Shown here piece after piece: positions 33,831 to 46,661 of a stretch of 64,000 bases of DNA. A program made the translations under genes and the position numbers. The notes under the pieces are model-generated. The model was given only the letters and a program-made list of their open reading frames with translations. It searched no databases and was not told where the DNA came from. Positions within the stretch are counted from its first letter, which is position 1. Every line of letters starts with the position of its first letter. Origin of the DNA: Nematostella vectensis (lineage: Eukaryota > Cnidaria > Anthozoa > Actiniaria > Edwardsiidae); assembly GCF_932526225.1 (NCBI RefSeq), contig NC_064039.1, positions 16,174,639 through 16,238,638 of the forward strand. Direction: 5' to 3'.

Positions 33831-36713
33831 GGGGATGTGGCATGGGGGCTGAGCTATACTTTTTTTTAGCGCGCGTTCGTGTTTAAAGTTGTGCGAGAAA
33901 ATTATGAATTGAACAACGATCTGGATGTGAAAGGCTCGTGGTTTTTTTCAATCCTGTTAAATGTTATGCTAAATACTAAATGTTATTTTTTAGTGAACTA
34001 CACAGAGGCATCAGATGCATGCAAAACGCCTCTTTCCTCGCACCGCCGCGTACATCTGTACTAATAATGCCGTAGTTAGAAAACTTTGTACATTGGGGCA
34101 AGCCTCAGATATTTCTTAGGGAGCAGACGTCTCTTGTATATTCCGGTATACTTAAAGGGCAGCTACCCCGTGCTGGCTCCGTCTTAACCAATCCGCATAC
34201 AGAGTTTCGATCCGTTTGACAGCAAAGCTTCAAAGATTTTAAATCCCTGCCAAAAGATTACTGAGTGTAATCAGCCGTGCATATTCAACGGAAAATACGA
34301 CAGTGCCGCAACAGGCCTCGAAATATTGGAAGGGCACAGTACAGAAAGATTAAGAAAAATATTGAGGGGAACAGCCACGGCCCTGCTGGTCATTTCCTTA
34401 TAATTATTGAAAATATTGAGGGGAGGGGGGCACGTGCCCCCAATGCCCCACCCCCTACTACCCTGTACGAGGATTCTAGTAGGATCATAGGAAAGCAAAA
34501 CGAGTTGACAATCACACAGATATTATAGATGACTACAAAACGAAACTTTTTTTCCAACAGGTTTGAAAATGTATGTAATATTTTACTTTGTGATCGTCAC
34601 AAAGTGACGACGACCCCTTTTTTTTCTACTGAGTAATAATAAGCTAAAACCTTCCGAGAGCCACCAGAATAAGAGACCCTAAATAACCGACTCCTTTTAT
34701 GAAGAAAGGTATTATATACCAAATTTCCTAATTATTTTGGCACCAAATAATTCTCTCGAATAAATCCGACCAGTTATCATCAACTTCTTAGACTCTCATA
34801 CTCCATTTCTATGCAAAAGGGCCTCAAATTTTAAAAAAGGGTTTAGGGGAGGGCCTTTTTTATGAACAGGTATTCTGATCAATTTTCGAGCCTTCTAATA
34901 GTCTGGAATTGCACAATTTTCTGGGATACCCCAGACCCTCTATAAATAAGAAAAAATGTTATTGGTCTTACGCTTGCACTATTATGACTTCCGTTTGGCT
35001 GACGCTTTTTTTTTACAGTGATAGAAAAATCGGAATATTGTACCCTGAAATGGGCATAAAGTGCTCGATTTTATGTAAAACTGCGCAAATAGTGCGAACA
35101 TGTGGTTTCGCGCGTCAAAATTAAAAACATTCATATCTCGTGAAAGAAACATAAGTATAGTTATAATATAGTAAGTAAAGTATAACAGCCCAACTTGGTA
35201 GGTGTGATGTATGTTTCAAGTGGGGTGCAATGAGATGTACCACGTGACATCATCGATGACGTCACTAACAGTAAAACTACCCTGACCACTGACGCCGAAA
35301 CATCGTATGACAACTAAACTTGTTATGTGTCATGTAGATGTCAAGGGTTTTAAACAAGTTGGTCGCGTGATCTGTGAAATCGTTAACGTCTTCAAGAAAA
35401 CAGAAATATAATAATATTTAATATTCTTTTAATTATTATGCGAAAAAAAGCAAAGCCTAAATCTATATAATACGGTCATTTTTTTTTTTTTTTTTGGGGG
35501 GGGGGGGGGTTTCCTATAAAAACGTCCCGTACGTAAAAAAACATCTCACGGCTCAATCGACTTGGGGGAGGGCGTTCACTTTTGCGGGGTCACCATTTTT
35601 ATGCTAATGGTTTTTAAAGCGGGAAAAAATTCAACATTGTACCCCCCCACCCCACCCCAATAAATTATGACCTTTTCTATAATTCTCATAACTTGATTAA
35701 TTTGTAGAATAGGCAGTATACCGCCAAAAAAATCCATTACAATTCCATCCTCCATTGCATTTTACTTGAAATACCGCTGATCTATGATCTAGAATTGCTT
35801 TTAGTCCTCCCCAGATCGTATTCAAAATAATTTCAATGCAAAATTAATACTATATCATAGCAAGTTATTTGGCGTTCTTTTTGTATATCTTGAATTACTG
35901 AATGTATAACAGTTTCGACAATTGACTTTTTAGCCTCAATACTGAGGAAACTTGCATTTGGATATTTCACAGCCGTGACCTCCTCCAAGCGTTTCACATC
36001 CGTGAAAACCGTGAGAGTTTTTACTCGCTTTTAGCGAGAGAACTTTATGATGTTAAGAAATAAAAGTAGCACATATGAAAAAAAGATTTTTCAAATCCAC
36101 TTGCGTGAAATTTTGTTTTATTGCAAGAAATCATCTTTCGCCGGGAACAAGACAGTTTTAAGTCTAATTTAAATATTGGCTCAAATATCGCATAAATTAA
36201 AGCTGAGTTTGTGTTTTAATTTTGGCCATTCCTATTTTCCAAATTGCTTGATGCCCATGTATTTAGAAACGACCATCTGTGTATGAAAAGCCAAAAATAC
36301 TCTTGTTATATGGTAATGAAAGGTTTATTATTATTATTTTTGTATTTGAAAGTGAAAGTGATGTCATCGATTGCGAGCTATTTCGGGACTTCCCCGAAAC
36401 ACTGCATCTCTGATAAACAATTCCCAGAATCAGAGAGAAGCAAATTGTGCTCGTTCTCTTATTGAAAAGGTAACTCTGAGGAGCAGTTCACTAAAGAAGT
36501 GCAGGGAATGAAGAAGACTCTATGACCTGAGTAAAAGGCTAAGGTAACCTAGGTAATCTAGAATCTTTAAGCGACGGCAAAGGGAATTTTTAAGCGACGG
36601 CAAAGGCTGGGAAATGGACCGAAAATGCTTCTAAACTTTGCGCTCATTTCTCTGCGCTCAATTGTCTGAAATGCTTGGGTTGTTAAGACGCTGAATGTTA
36701 GTAAAGGTGAGCT
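33831..36713. repeat. Tandem array 2, copy B (blocks X and Y, block Z missing)
   Basis: X runs 33831 to about 35650 without the solo-LTR insert. Y runs from about 35650 (AATTATGACCTTTTCTATAA) to 36713. Block Z is absent between copy A and this copy. Long T/G homopolymers at about 35479-35509 sit in the same place as in other copies. No coding gene recognised. Confidence 0.88.
35186..35383 (-). repeat. CRE-palindrome repeat family, copy in block X (B)
   Basis: Same segment as 33349-33546, offset 1837 bp. Confidence 0.8.
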
Positions 36714-39700
36714 GGTCACTAAATGGGATTGTTTTCCTTTGACTTTTTTGCAAACTACACATTTGGCGATAGTTTTTTTGTGACTTGTGTTCCTGTTGGG
36801 AATCAACCAGGTATCTTGGTGATAAATTCCTCCATAACATAACAAGGCTCAATAGCTTGTCGATTTCAGTGCATGCAAACCAAGCCTAGGTCAGGTCAGA
36901 TCTCATTAATGCAAGGATAAACTGTGGACTGTATTGAATTTGACCAGTAACAGGACGAAGTACCAATAAGTTATTTTAAAATCAACATGAACCCTTTTTT
37001 CCATACATTTTCAATTATAATTTTTTATCACTTCGAAATCAATTTTTAAACTGAAGTTAACGGACAAAAAGTATGTTTTGTTTAGTTATAGTACGATGAC
37101 TAGTTCCGTAGAAGTCCTAGTTCCGTTTCACTCAGCATTTGTTTTCATCTTTTTGCCTCGAATATTGTAGATTTGAATAATCCAAAACTACCTAAATGAT
37201 ACAAAACTATTAACCTTTCCTGAGATATAAATCCAGCTTATTTCATCCATTGGTTTGTTCAGAAAGTATCATTATTTCGAAGCGATTTTCATAATTGTTG
37301 CTAAAATGAGCGGCGTTTACTGCACAGTGAACAGACCCGCGTCCGAAAGTCAGATGAAAACAATATCTCCTTTAACAAAAATATCCTTATTTTTATACGA
37401 ATGCTTAGAAGAAAGAATGTCTTATAATGTGTATGTTTTTTTTTCTGTCTTGATGCGATTTTTTCGATTAATATTGCTTTTAGTTTTTCGTGATTCCCGG
37501 AGGACGTGGGAATAGTTCCGTATCACCCTGCGCCCATAGTGTGTTTTTGGTTTGACTGCAGATATACAGCCGCGAAAAGGATTGATTTGATTATTCCGTT
37601 CTCAATTTATAATATTAATCCCAGTATTTTTAATTCTAAACGGTTAATTTTTATTATGTGGGCCTTTTATTTCAGTCATTTGGCTGAACTTCATTTTAAA
37701 GAAACCCTCTTTGATATTGTTAGTGCTCGATAAAATATTATTCTATATTAAAATAATTACTGAAACTGTGATCGATATATCAATATGGTAGGATTATTAA
37801 ATGAAACGGCCAAGATTAACCATACTTAAATCATTAGCTTGCTCACTTACAAAGGGATATGGGATTGTTATTGCAGAACTCTTAAAAGAACGACAACAAC
37901 GCATTGGCGGCCGTAGCATTCACATTTTGTTCTTGTAAATAAAAACGGCTTTTTGTTGAGCTCTCGTGCACGAAAATTATCAAAATAAATCTCCCAATTC
38001 TAGGCTAACCTTGTCCTCTAAATTTTTGCATTTTGTCCATTTTGCCGTTTCAGTATTTGTATTTTTGCATTTTGTCCATTTTGCCGTTTCAGTATTTGTA
38101 TTTTTGCATTTTGTCCATTTTGCCGTTTCAGTATTTGTATTTGTGCATTTTGTCCATTTTGCCGTGTCAGTATTTGTGGGGGATGTGGCATGGGGGCTGA
38201 GCTATACTTTTTTTTTAGCGCGCGTTCGTGTTTAAAGTTGTGCGAGAAAATTATGAATTGAACAACGATCTGGATGTGAAAGGCTCGTGGTTTTTTTCAA
38301 TACTGTAAAATGTTATGTTAAATCCTAAATGTTATTTTTTTAATGAACTACACAGAGGCATCAGATGCATGCAAAACGCCTCTTTACTCGCACCGCCGCG
38401 TTCATCTGCACTAACAATGCCGTAGTTAGAAAACTTTGTACATTGGGGCAAGCCTCAGATATTTCTTAGGGAGCAGACGTCTCTTGTATATTCCGGTATA
38501 CTTGAAGGGCAGCTACCCCGTGCTGGCTCCGTCTTAACCAATCCGCATACAGAGTTTCGATCCGTTTGACAGCAAAGCTTCAAAGATTTTGAATCCCTGC
38601 CAAAAGATTACTGAGTGTGTAATCAGCCGTGCATATTCAACGGAAAATACGACAGTGCCGCAACAGGCTTCGAAATATTGGAAGGGCACAGTACAGAAAG
38701 ATTAAGAAAAATATTGAGGGGAACAGCCACGGCCCTGCTGGTCATTTCCTTATAATTATTGAAAATATTGAGGGGAGGGGGGCACGTGCCCCCAATGCCC
38801 CACCCCCTACTACCCTGTACAAGGATTCTAGTAGGATCATAGGAAAGCAAAACGAGTTGACAATCACACAGATATTATAGATGACTACAAAACGAAACTT
38901 TTTTTCCAACAGGTTTGAAAATGTATGTAATATTTTACTTTGTGATCGTCACAAAGTGACGACGACCCCTTTTTTTTCTACTGAGTAATAATAAGCTAAA
39001 ACCTTCCGAGAGCCACCAGAATAAGAGACCCTAAATAACCGACTCCTTTTATGAAGAAAGGTATTATATACCAAATTTCCTAATTATTTTGGCACCAAAT
39101 AATTCTCTCGAATAAATCCGACCAGTTATCATCAACTTCTTAGACTCTCATACTCCATTTCTATGCAAAAGGGCCTCAAATTTTAAAAAAGGGTTTAGGG
39201 GAGGGCCTTTTTTATGAACAGGTATTCTGATCAATTTTCGAGCCTTCTAATAGTCTGGAATTGCACAATTTTCTGGGATACCCCAGACCCTCTATAAATA
39301 AGAAAAAATGTTATTGGTCTTATGCTTGCACTATTATGACTATCGTTTGGCTAAAGCTTTTTTTTTACAATGATAGAAAAATCGGAATATTGTACCCTGA
39401 AATGGGCAAAAAGTGCTCGATTTTATGTAAAACTGCGCAAATAGTGCGAACATGTGGTTTCGCGCGTCAAAATTAAAAACATTCATATCTCGTGAAAGAA
39501 ACATAAGTATAGTTATAATATAGTAAGTAAAGTATAACAGCCCAACTTGGTAGGTGTGATGTATGTTTCAAGTGGGGTGCAATGAGATGTACCACGTGAC
39601 ATCATCGATGACGTCACTAAAAGTAAAACTACCCTGACCACTGACGCCGAAACATCGTATGACAACTAAACTTGTTATGTGTCATGTAGATGTCAAGGGT

Positions 39701-41067
39701 TTTAAACAAGTTGGTCGCGTGATCTGTGAAATCGTTAACGTCTTCAAGAAAACAGAAATATAATAATATTTAATATTCTTTTAATTATTATGCGAAAAAA
39801 AGCAAAGCCTAAATCTATATAATACGGTCATTTTTTTTTTTTTTTTTTTTTTTGGGGGGGGGGTTTCCTGGAAAAACGTCCCGTACGTAAAAAAACATCT
39901 CACGACTCAATAGACTTGGGGGAGGGCGTTCACTTTTGCGGGGTCGCCATTTTTATGCTAATGGTTTTTAAAGCGGGAAAAAATTCAACATTGTACCCCG
40001 CCACCCCACCCCTATAAATTATGACCTTTTCCATAATTCTCATAACTTGATTAATTTGTAGAATAGGCAGTATACCGCCAAAAAAATCCATTACAATTCC
40101 ATCCTCCATTGCATTTTACTTGAAATACCGCTGATCTATGATCTAGAATTGCTTTTAGTCCTCCCCAGATCGTATTCAAAATAATTTCAATGCAAAATTA
40201 ATACTATATCATAGCAAGTTATTTGGCGTTCTTTTTGTATATCTTGAATTACTGAATGTATAACAGTTTCGACAATTGACTTTTTAGCCTCAATACTGAG
40301 GAAACTTGCATTTGGATATTTCACAGCCGTGACCTCCTCCAAGCGTTTCACATCCGTGAAAACCGTGAGAGTTTTTACTCGCTTTTAGCGAGAGAACTTT
40401 ATGATGTTAAGAAATAAAAGTAGCACATATGAAAAAAAGATTTTTCAAATCCACTTGCGTGAAATTTTGTTTTATTGCAAGAAATCATCTTTCGCCGGGA
40501 ACAAGACAGTTTTAAGTCTAATTTAAATATTGGCTCAAATATCGCATAAATTAAAGCTGAGTTTGTGTTTTAATTTTGGCCATTCCTATTTTCCAAATTG
40601 CTTGATGCCCATGTATTTAGAAACGACCATCTGTGTATGAAAAGCCAAAAATACTCTTGTTATATGGTAATGAAAGGTTTATTATTATTATTTTTGTATT
40701 TGAAAGTGAAAGTGATGTCATCGATTGCGAGCTATTTCGGGACTTCCCCGAAACACTGCATCTCTGATAAACAATTCCCAGAATCAGAGAGAAGCAAATT
40801 GTGCTCGTTCTCTTATTGAAAAGGTAACTCTGAGGAGCAGTTCACTAAAGAAGTGCAGGGAATGAAGAAGACTCTATGACCTGAGTAAAAGGCTAAGGTA
40901 ACCTAGGTAATCTAGAATCTTTAAGCGACGGCAAAGGGAATTTTTAAGCGACGGCAAAGGCTGGGAAATGGACCGAAAATGCTTCTAAACTTTGCGCTCA
41001 TTTCTCTGCGCTCAATTGTCTGAAATGCTTGGGTTGTTAAGACGCTGAATGTTAGTAAAGGTGAGCT
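36714..41067. repeat. Tandem array 2, copy C (complete Z-X-Y unit, 4354 bp)
   Basis: The only complete unit: Z 36714-38178, X 38179-about 40010, Y about 40010-41067. It has four instead of five copies of the 39-bp minisatellite (about 38022-38178). Block Y contains a duplicated TTTAAGCGACGGCAAAGG motif just before its end (about 36567 and 36589 in copy B; 40920 and 40944 here). No coding gene recognised. Confidence 0.9.
39538..39735 (-). repeat. CRE-palindrome repeat family, copy in block X (C)
   Basis: Same segment as 33349-33546. Confidence 0.8.
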
Positions 41068-41848
41068 GGTCACTAAATGGGATTGTTTTCCTTTGACTTT
41101 TTTGCAAACTACACATTTGGCGATAGTTTTTTTTGTGACTTGTGTTCCTGTTGGGAATCAACCAGGTATCTTGGTGATAAATTCCTTCATAACATAACAA
41201 GGCTCAATAGCTTGTCGATTTCAGTGCATGCAAACCAAGCCTAGGTCAGGTCAGATCTCATTAATGCAAGGATAAACTGTGGACTGTATTGAATTTGACC
41301 AGTAACAGGACGAAGTACCAATAAGTTATTTTAAAATCAACATGAACCCTTTTTTTCATACATTTTCAATTATCATTTTTTTATTATTTCTAATAAATTT
41401 TTAGACTGAAGTTAACGGACAAAAAGTATGTTTTGTGTAGTTATAGTACGATGACTAGTTCCGTAGCAGTCCTAGTTCCGTATCACTCAGCATTTGTTTT
41501 CATCTTTTTGCCTCGAATATTGTAGATTTGAATAATCCAAAACTACCTAAATGATACAAAACTATTAACCTTTCCTGAGATATAAATCCAGCTTATTTCA
41601 TCCATTGGTTTGTTCAGAAAGTATCATTATTTCGAAGCGATTTTCATAATTGTTGCTAAAATGAGCGGCGTTTACTGCACAGTGAACTGACCCGCGTCAC
41701 AAAAGTCAGATGAAAACAATACCTCCTTTAACAAAAATGTCCTTATTTTTATACGAGTGCTTAGAAGAAAGAATGTCTTATAATGTGTATGTTTTTTTCT
41801 GACTTGATGCGATTTTTTTGATTACTATTGCTTTTTGTTTTTCGTGTA
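41068..41848. repeat. Tandem array 2, copy D (partial Z, right border)
   Basis: The first roughly 780 bp of block Z, matching 36714 onward, then it stops near 'TTTTTCGTGTAATTAATCCC' where unique sequence begins. This is the right border of array 2. Confidence 0.85.
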
Positions 41849-44249
41849 ATTAATCCCAAATTTTACGAGGTAGCTATACTTTATTATTTCCTGCCATAAG
41901 AAACTAATATATAGAATTAGGCACTGCCTCAAAGCGGAGTCAGCTTTATTACCATATATTCATATGGAGAATCCTTTGTCAGTTTTATGACCCCTTGAAG
42001 AGTTACGTAACTATAATTTCTTTAGAAAATATAATAAAGAGATCCAAAATAACTTTCACCTCTATCTGCTGTAGAGACTCAAGAGTGCTGTAAATCAGTT
42101 GCTGTATACACCCTTCCCCCCCCCCCCCCCCCACACACACACTATCATACATGCAACCCGTTTGAAATGCATGGTCCAAGATTTCTTTTATTTGATCTTA
42201 GCTATTTTTAACCTAAAAAAGTTGGATAGCGTTGATTGTCCTATCTTTAGGTTATGCTACTAAATGCTATGCCTCAGGGAGTGTTAAAAATGCTTAGAGA
42301 TAGCACGAGTGTCATGCCCGTTTATCGTTCCCTTTGAAGTATATACCGGGAAGCGATAAAAATAGGGCCTGATACAAATACTGTAAAATTTTCATGTTCG
42401 GGTCCCGTATATTGGGATTGGCTATTGGTTATTGGTTATTATAATTGTTAAAATTGGAGGGCAATACCAACCAAACAGGAAAATAGAATGCATAATGATT
42501 GCAAAGGATAATCATATTTGAAAAGCAAGAAAAGGAAAGCTAAATATTTTGTAAAATATGCTGCTCATCACCCATACCTTCATTTTGCCTCACATCATGG
42601 CTTTTGGGTAAAGTAATCACCTGAATAAGAGAAAAAATATATGGTTGTCATTTCAAAGCAATGTTTATACCTTTTCTAATTTTCTCAAAACATGAGAAAA
42701 ACATATAGGAAAACAAAGATAATTAGATTAGTATCCTTACCAAAACATAACAGACAACAGAAAAATTTTGGCTTTAATACAGTATGAGAAAGAAAGAGAG
42801 ACATTTTAACGTTTCTGTATATTGAACATCAAATTTGGAGTAAAAACATAACAAAGACAAATGACAAGGAAAAGAGAAAGAGAAAGAAAAAGAAGACTTT
42901 GCAAGGTTGATGTGTTTTATTTGGGGAAAGTTTCTTTTTTTCGATTCTTACCATTATATTGTCGCCTAAATAGCATCCAGTCAGCGTCTAAGAATTTGGT
43001 CTCTCAGCCAATCAAAGACACAACAAGTTGATGGATTGTGACAGCGGGAAAATCAGAAACCTTTTAGGATTTTAGGATTATTTGCAAACAAAAAGCATTA
43101 CACATAAAAGAAAAGGACGGAAATTACGTTTTTATTCATATATTCTATTCACAATATTTTAAATTTAAATTTTCGTCCGAAACTCACCTTGACTGCCCAT
43201 GTTGTTTCCTTGGTTTGTGTTCGCTTGTTGGTTTGGACAACAATTTTAGCTATCATAAATAAAACTTTTCTTCTTTGATTTTGCACCGTAACATCTTAAT
43301 GAGAATAGTAGTGTAGAGCCTCGACAATTAGCTAATAAATGCTGCTAGTATTGTAGCCTTTGCCTTCATCTAATAAGTATCAAATACCGCACTAGGCGAA
43401 GAAGTCGAGCCGATGATGTTCCAAGCTTAGTAAAAGTACAAAGTAGTTCATTTGACAGATATATCTTTCAAATTCTCATTTTCAAACGACCATTTGACCG
43501 GCTAATCAGTTGCATTTTCTTGTCAATTCTTCCCTGGAAATTTGTGTTCCGTTGATAGTCTTAGTCCCCCACCCCCTGGCTTTTTCAAGTCCCCCCAGTT
43601 TTTGTTGGAGCTTGTCTGTCATTGGTTTAGAGCGATCAATTAATTAGCTGGTCGCATGAGCTGGTCACGTGAGGGGAACAGATAGCTGACAGCTGTGAAA
43701 TGACGTCATTGACCACCAATTTTCGAGTCGCCTACTGTAGTTTATGACCAATTTCTATACCTCTGTAGCTGCGGCCGCGCTGGCTCTGCACTATGCACTT
43801 GAAGCCTTTACAGGAAAGGACCTGTCACTAGTGCAGTTCTTGACAGGTTTTTGTGCCAAGTGTTTCTCTACTCTAGTGTGATGGACAGAAAATCTGCAAA
43901 ACTAAAAATGCCTTATAATACAAAACTTATTTACCCCGAACGTCACGCCGGGAAATCAAACTTCGGCTTTGGCGCATGAACCTCGCAAAGCCTCGGTTGC
44001 AAAGTCCGTTTTATATCGGTGGGGGAGGGGGGGTAGTGTGAGGGGATGGGGCGGTTGTGTGTGTGCGTGCGTGCGTGTGCGTGTCAGTGCGCGTGTCTGT
44101 GTGCGTATCTGTGTGCGTGTTTGTGGGTGTGTGTCTGTGGGTGTGGCGGGGTGGGGGTGAGGGGGTGGGGAATAGGGTGTGTAAGGGGGTTTGTTAGTTG
44201 CGTGTAGTTCATTATGTGGTATGAGCTTGCTTCTTTATTTGATTATAGA
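41849..44249. other. Non-coding region upstream of the ZNFX1-like gene
   Basis: No coding exon found. It holds a C/CA run at about 42116-42142, purine-rich AAAGAGAAAG text at about 42860-42895, and a TGACGTCA (CRE) site at about 43701-43708. A segment (41915 to about 43250) has both ends matching, on the opposite strand, the insertion inside the Gypsy element. A G-rich/GTGTGC microsatellite lies at about 44018-44178. The promoter of the downstream gene should be in the right part, but I see no sharply defined core promoter. Confidence 0.5.
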
Positions 44250-44520
44250 ATGTGGCGTGGATCAAGAGGGCCAGAAAGTGGTTACCGTGCCAGCCGAAGC
44301 AGGGGTAACCACAACAACGCAAGCAGGGGTAACCACAACAACGCAAGCAGGGGTAACCACAACAACGCAAGCAGGGGTAACCACAACAACGCAAGCAGGG
44401 GTAACCACAACAACGCAAGCAGGGGTAACCTTAGCAACCCAACCAGAGGTAACCGTAGCAACCAAAGCAGGGGAGGACAGTCACAAAATTCATTTCGTGG
44501 CGGAGCTTGCTACCGGGACG
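44250..44520 (+). CDS. ZNFX1: ZNFX1-like gene, exon 1 (RGN-repeat N-terminus)
   Basis: Starts at an ATG at 44250 directly after GATTATAGA and ends at a GTATGT donor, phase 1. It encodes MWRGSRGPESGYRASR and then five perfect and two degenerate copies of an 8-residue unit SRGNHNNA (24-bp DNA repeats, 44298-44465), ending SFRGGACYRD. Arg-Gly-rich, Asn-rich disordered N-termini occur in RNA-granule proteins; a role in RNA binding or condensate formation is plausible but inferred. The upstream TAG could be the acceptor of a 5'-UTR intron. It is the same strand and in phase with exon 2 (GAC G joined to AT CGC). The alternative frame through the repeat is also open, but it does not lead into exon 2. 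Confidence 0.75.
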
Positions 44521-44925
44521 GTATGTTGATTACCCATTAACTTTTTAAAAGAATCTTAGTTATTGTCTACATTTTAAATTGATTAAAACAAATTATGTGA
44601 AGAAATATCGAAATATCCATTCAAAAACAAAGTTTTATACTCTTTCTACTATATTCAATTTAAGATATTACAAATCTTTCTCACAAATATTTCTAAGAAA
44701 AATTAAAAGACTCTATAAGATTTGTTTAGTATAGTAGACAGACAATGTTGTCATTCATCCAGTGAAATAGCAAAATGATTTCAATCTGTTTACTGAATAA
44801 AACTGAATAAAAGAAATGAAGAGAACAGTTGTTGTAAGAAGTTCAGTTAGTGATTTGATTTGTTTTCCACCAATATAATTTACAACAACAATTAGAAACT
44901 AATATGTGTTACTCTTTTTTTTCAG

Positions 44926-45516
44926 ATCGCTATAGTAACCATTATGTATCTGACAATAGAAGAGAAGTGAAGTTAGGCTACAATGCTTTATCTCAGATGC
45001 TTTCTGTTGAGCCGGACAATATCGTCATTGACTTGACTTCAGAGCGAGTGACTTCAGCCACAGAAGAGCTCCTTGAGGCAAAAGAAATGCGTGATGACTT
45101 GTTCTTGCTGGTGTTGAAGGTTTTGTCTCGGGCTTGCAAGAGCGCAGCAAGGTCAAGTCTTCTGAGACTTTTAAATCTTGTCCAGGCTTCGAGATTTTTA
45201 ACTGTTCACTTGTCAGCATACCTCAACAGCCACTGGGGTAAAAGCCACATGGAATGGGAAGGTGTTTTGGAAGCTCTTCAAAACACTGTTGTTTTGTTCT
45301 CAGAGATGCTTATTCGCCTTCCAAGTTGCTATGTTTACCTTCCAATTCCATCGCTTCAAAAATGTACTTCCATCCTTGTGGCTAGTGGTAAAATACAGAA
45401 TAATGGGATCGAAGCTGCCGTGGAAGAGCTTGTAATGTTGATGAGGGAGAAAAGCGAAGAGCTGAGGAGAAATGCTGATCTTCATCGAGGAAATAGGCGA
45501 GGGTACAACAGTGATG
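44926..45516 (+). CDS. ZNFX1: ZNFX1-like gene, exon 2
   Basis: Acceptor TTTTTTTTCAG, donor GATG/GTAAGA. About 197 residues: DRYSNHYVSDNRREVKLGYN, then helical repeats (EELLEAKEMRDDLFLLVLKVL, SAARSSLLRLLNLVQASRFL, WEGVLEALQNTVVLFSEMLI, YVYLPIPSLQKCTSIL, EAAVEELVMLMREKSEELRR). This all-helical ARM-like region precedes the helicase in ZNFX1 proteins. Acidic/basic alternation at the end suggests a coiled coil. Confidence 0.85.
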
Positions 45517-45764
45517 GTAAGAAATATATAAGATTATATATAATATATATGAGATTATAATTACAATCACCATTATTGTCATCATTATCATCATGAAAGT
45601 GAATCACAATAATCATCATTATAATCACCCGGCCTTAGCATCGGTATATATCAGAAAGAACTTATTATCATCATTATCATCTCATATTTCACAGTATCAC
45701 CCAGACATTGTTGCAATATAGATCACTTATCGCACAACTAAACGGACATATGTTTTCTCTTAAG

Positions 45765-46009
45765 GTGCTAGCGATGATAGCGCCCCCCCAGAGGACTTCC
45801 GTCAGATAAGTGTCATACCCACCCAGGATGACATTTGTAGGACGGATACTCCATTCCTGAGGAAAAACAAGGCGACAGGAGGCTTCAGTAACCCTGAACA
45901 CTACTTGGATGTGCAGTTCCGTCTGATGCGAGAGGATTTTATCAGACCACTTCGACAAGGCATACAAGACTTACTACTGCAATGGGACGCAAAGAAAAAA
46001 AAAATGCAG
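45765..46009 (+). CDS. ZNFX1: ZNFX1-like gene, exon 3
   Basis: Acceptor TTTTCTCTTAAG, donor ATGCAG/GTGTGA, ends in phase 0. Encodes PPEDFRQISVIPTQDDIC, then FLRKNKATGGFSNPEHYLDV, then FRLMREDFIRPLRQGIQDLL. The 'D...FLR.N...G.Y.....YLD.QFRLLREDF+.PLR.GI' block is highly characteristic of ZNFX1 just before the helicase region. Confidence 0.92.
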
Positions 46010-46452
46010 GTGTGATATCAGATTTCCATTCATAGTGCGACCTGAAACGCGTTATCGATCTTTAGATTTAGACCAATTTCAAATCTTTTTTTTTCGAAAT
46101 CCGAAAGAAATGGGGGTTCCGGGTCGGGTGAATCAGTGTGGATTGCAGATCCGCCATGGAGGTGAATTTATCGCAATTTAAGGTATCATCATTGGAAACA
46201 AAAGATTTGTCTAGGCTTGCTTAAGCTGAAAGTGACCGGCACAAATGTTTTTTTTAGAAGCGTTCTATCCCCCTTCTGTATGTGACGCTCTCAGGGATAT
46301 GTTTTTTGATAGGCTCTGCTATGGGCATAGTACTACAAAGCGAGTAGACCATTTAAAGAATACCCGTAAGGTATAGGCTACTTACATATACTTTAAAGTT
46401 ACTAAAACCGCGAATACATTAATGCTGTTGGCTGTGACAAAGTTAGTATACT

Positions 46453-46636
46453 TGTTGAGAATAGATTTCCGTCATATTGATGTGATTTTGATTGACAGTT
46501 AGTAATTAGCATTTTAGACACGTGCAACGATATCATATACTCTTGTAAACGCTTTCGATCGGAGCACGAACGAAACGATGTGATTAAAGTGATTTATATT
46601 AGGAAGCGTCTGTTCTATCGTCTTACGTTTTCGACA
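46453..46636 (+). repeat. BEL/Pao 5' LTR
   Basis: 184 bp, TG...CA ends. Confidence 0.93.
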
Positions 46637-46661
46637 CAGTGGTGACCACGCCAGGACAGAC

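Noticed and set aside
36567-36852. Minus-strand frame with CVVCKKVKGK in blocks Y/Z as a gene
   Set aside because: It could be a scrap of a retroelement integrase zinc finger, but it is under 50 meaningful residues, broken by frameshifts, and repeated with the array.
43969-44160. Cys/Val/Arg-rich ORF
   Set aside because: Translation of a G-rich GTGTGC microsatellite.
44191-44529. Alternative frame over the 24-bp repeat (AGVTTTTQ units) and its antisense frames
   Set aside because: It is open only because of the repeat; it does not join exon 2 in phase, unlike the SRGNHNNA frame.
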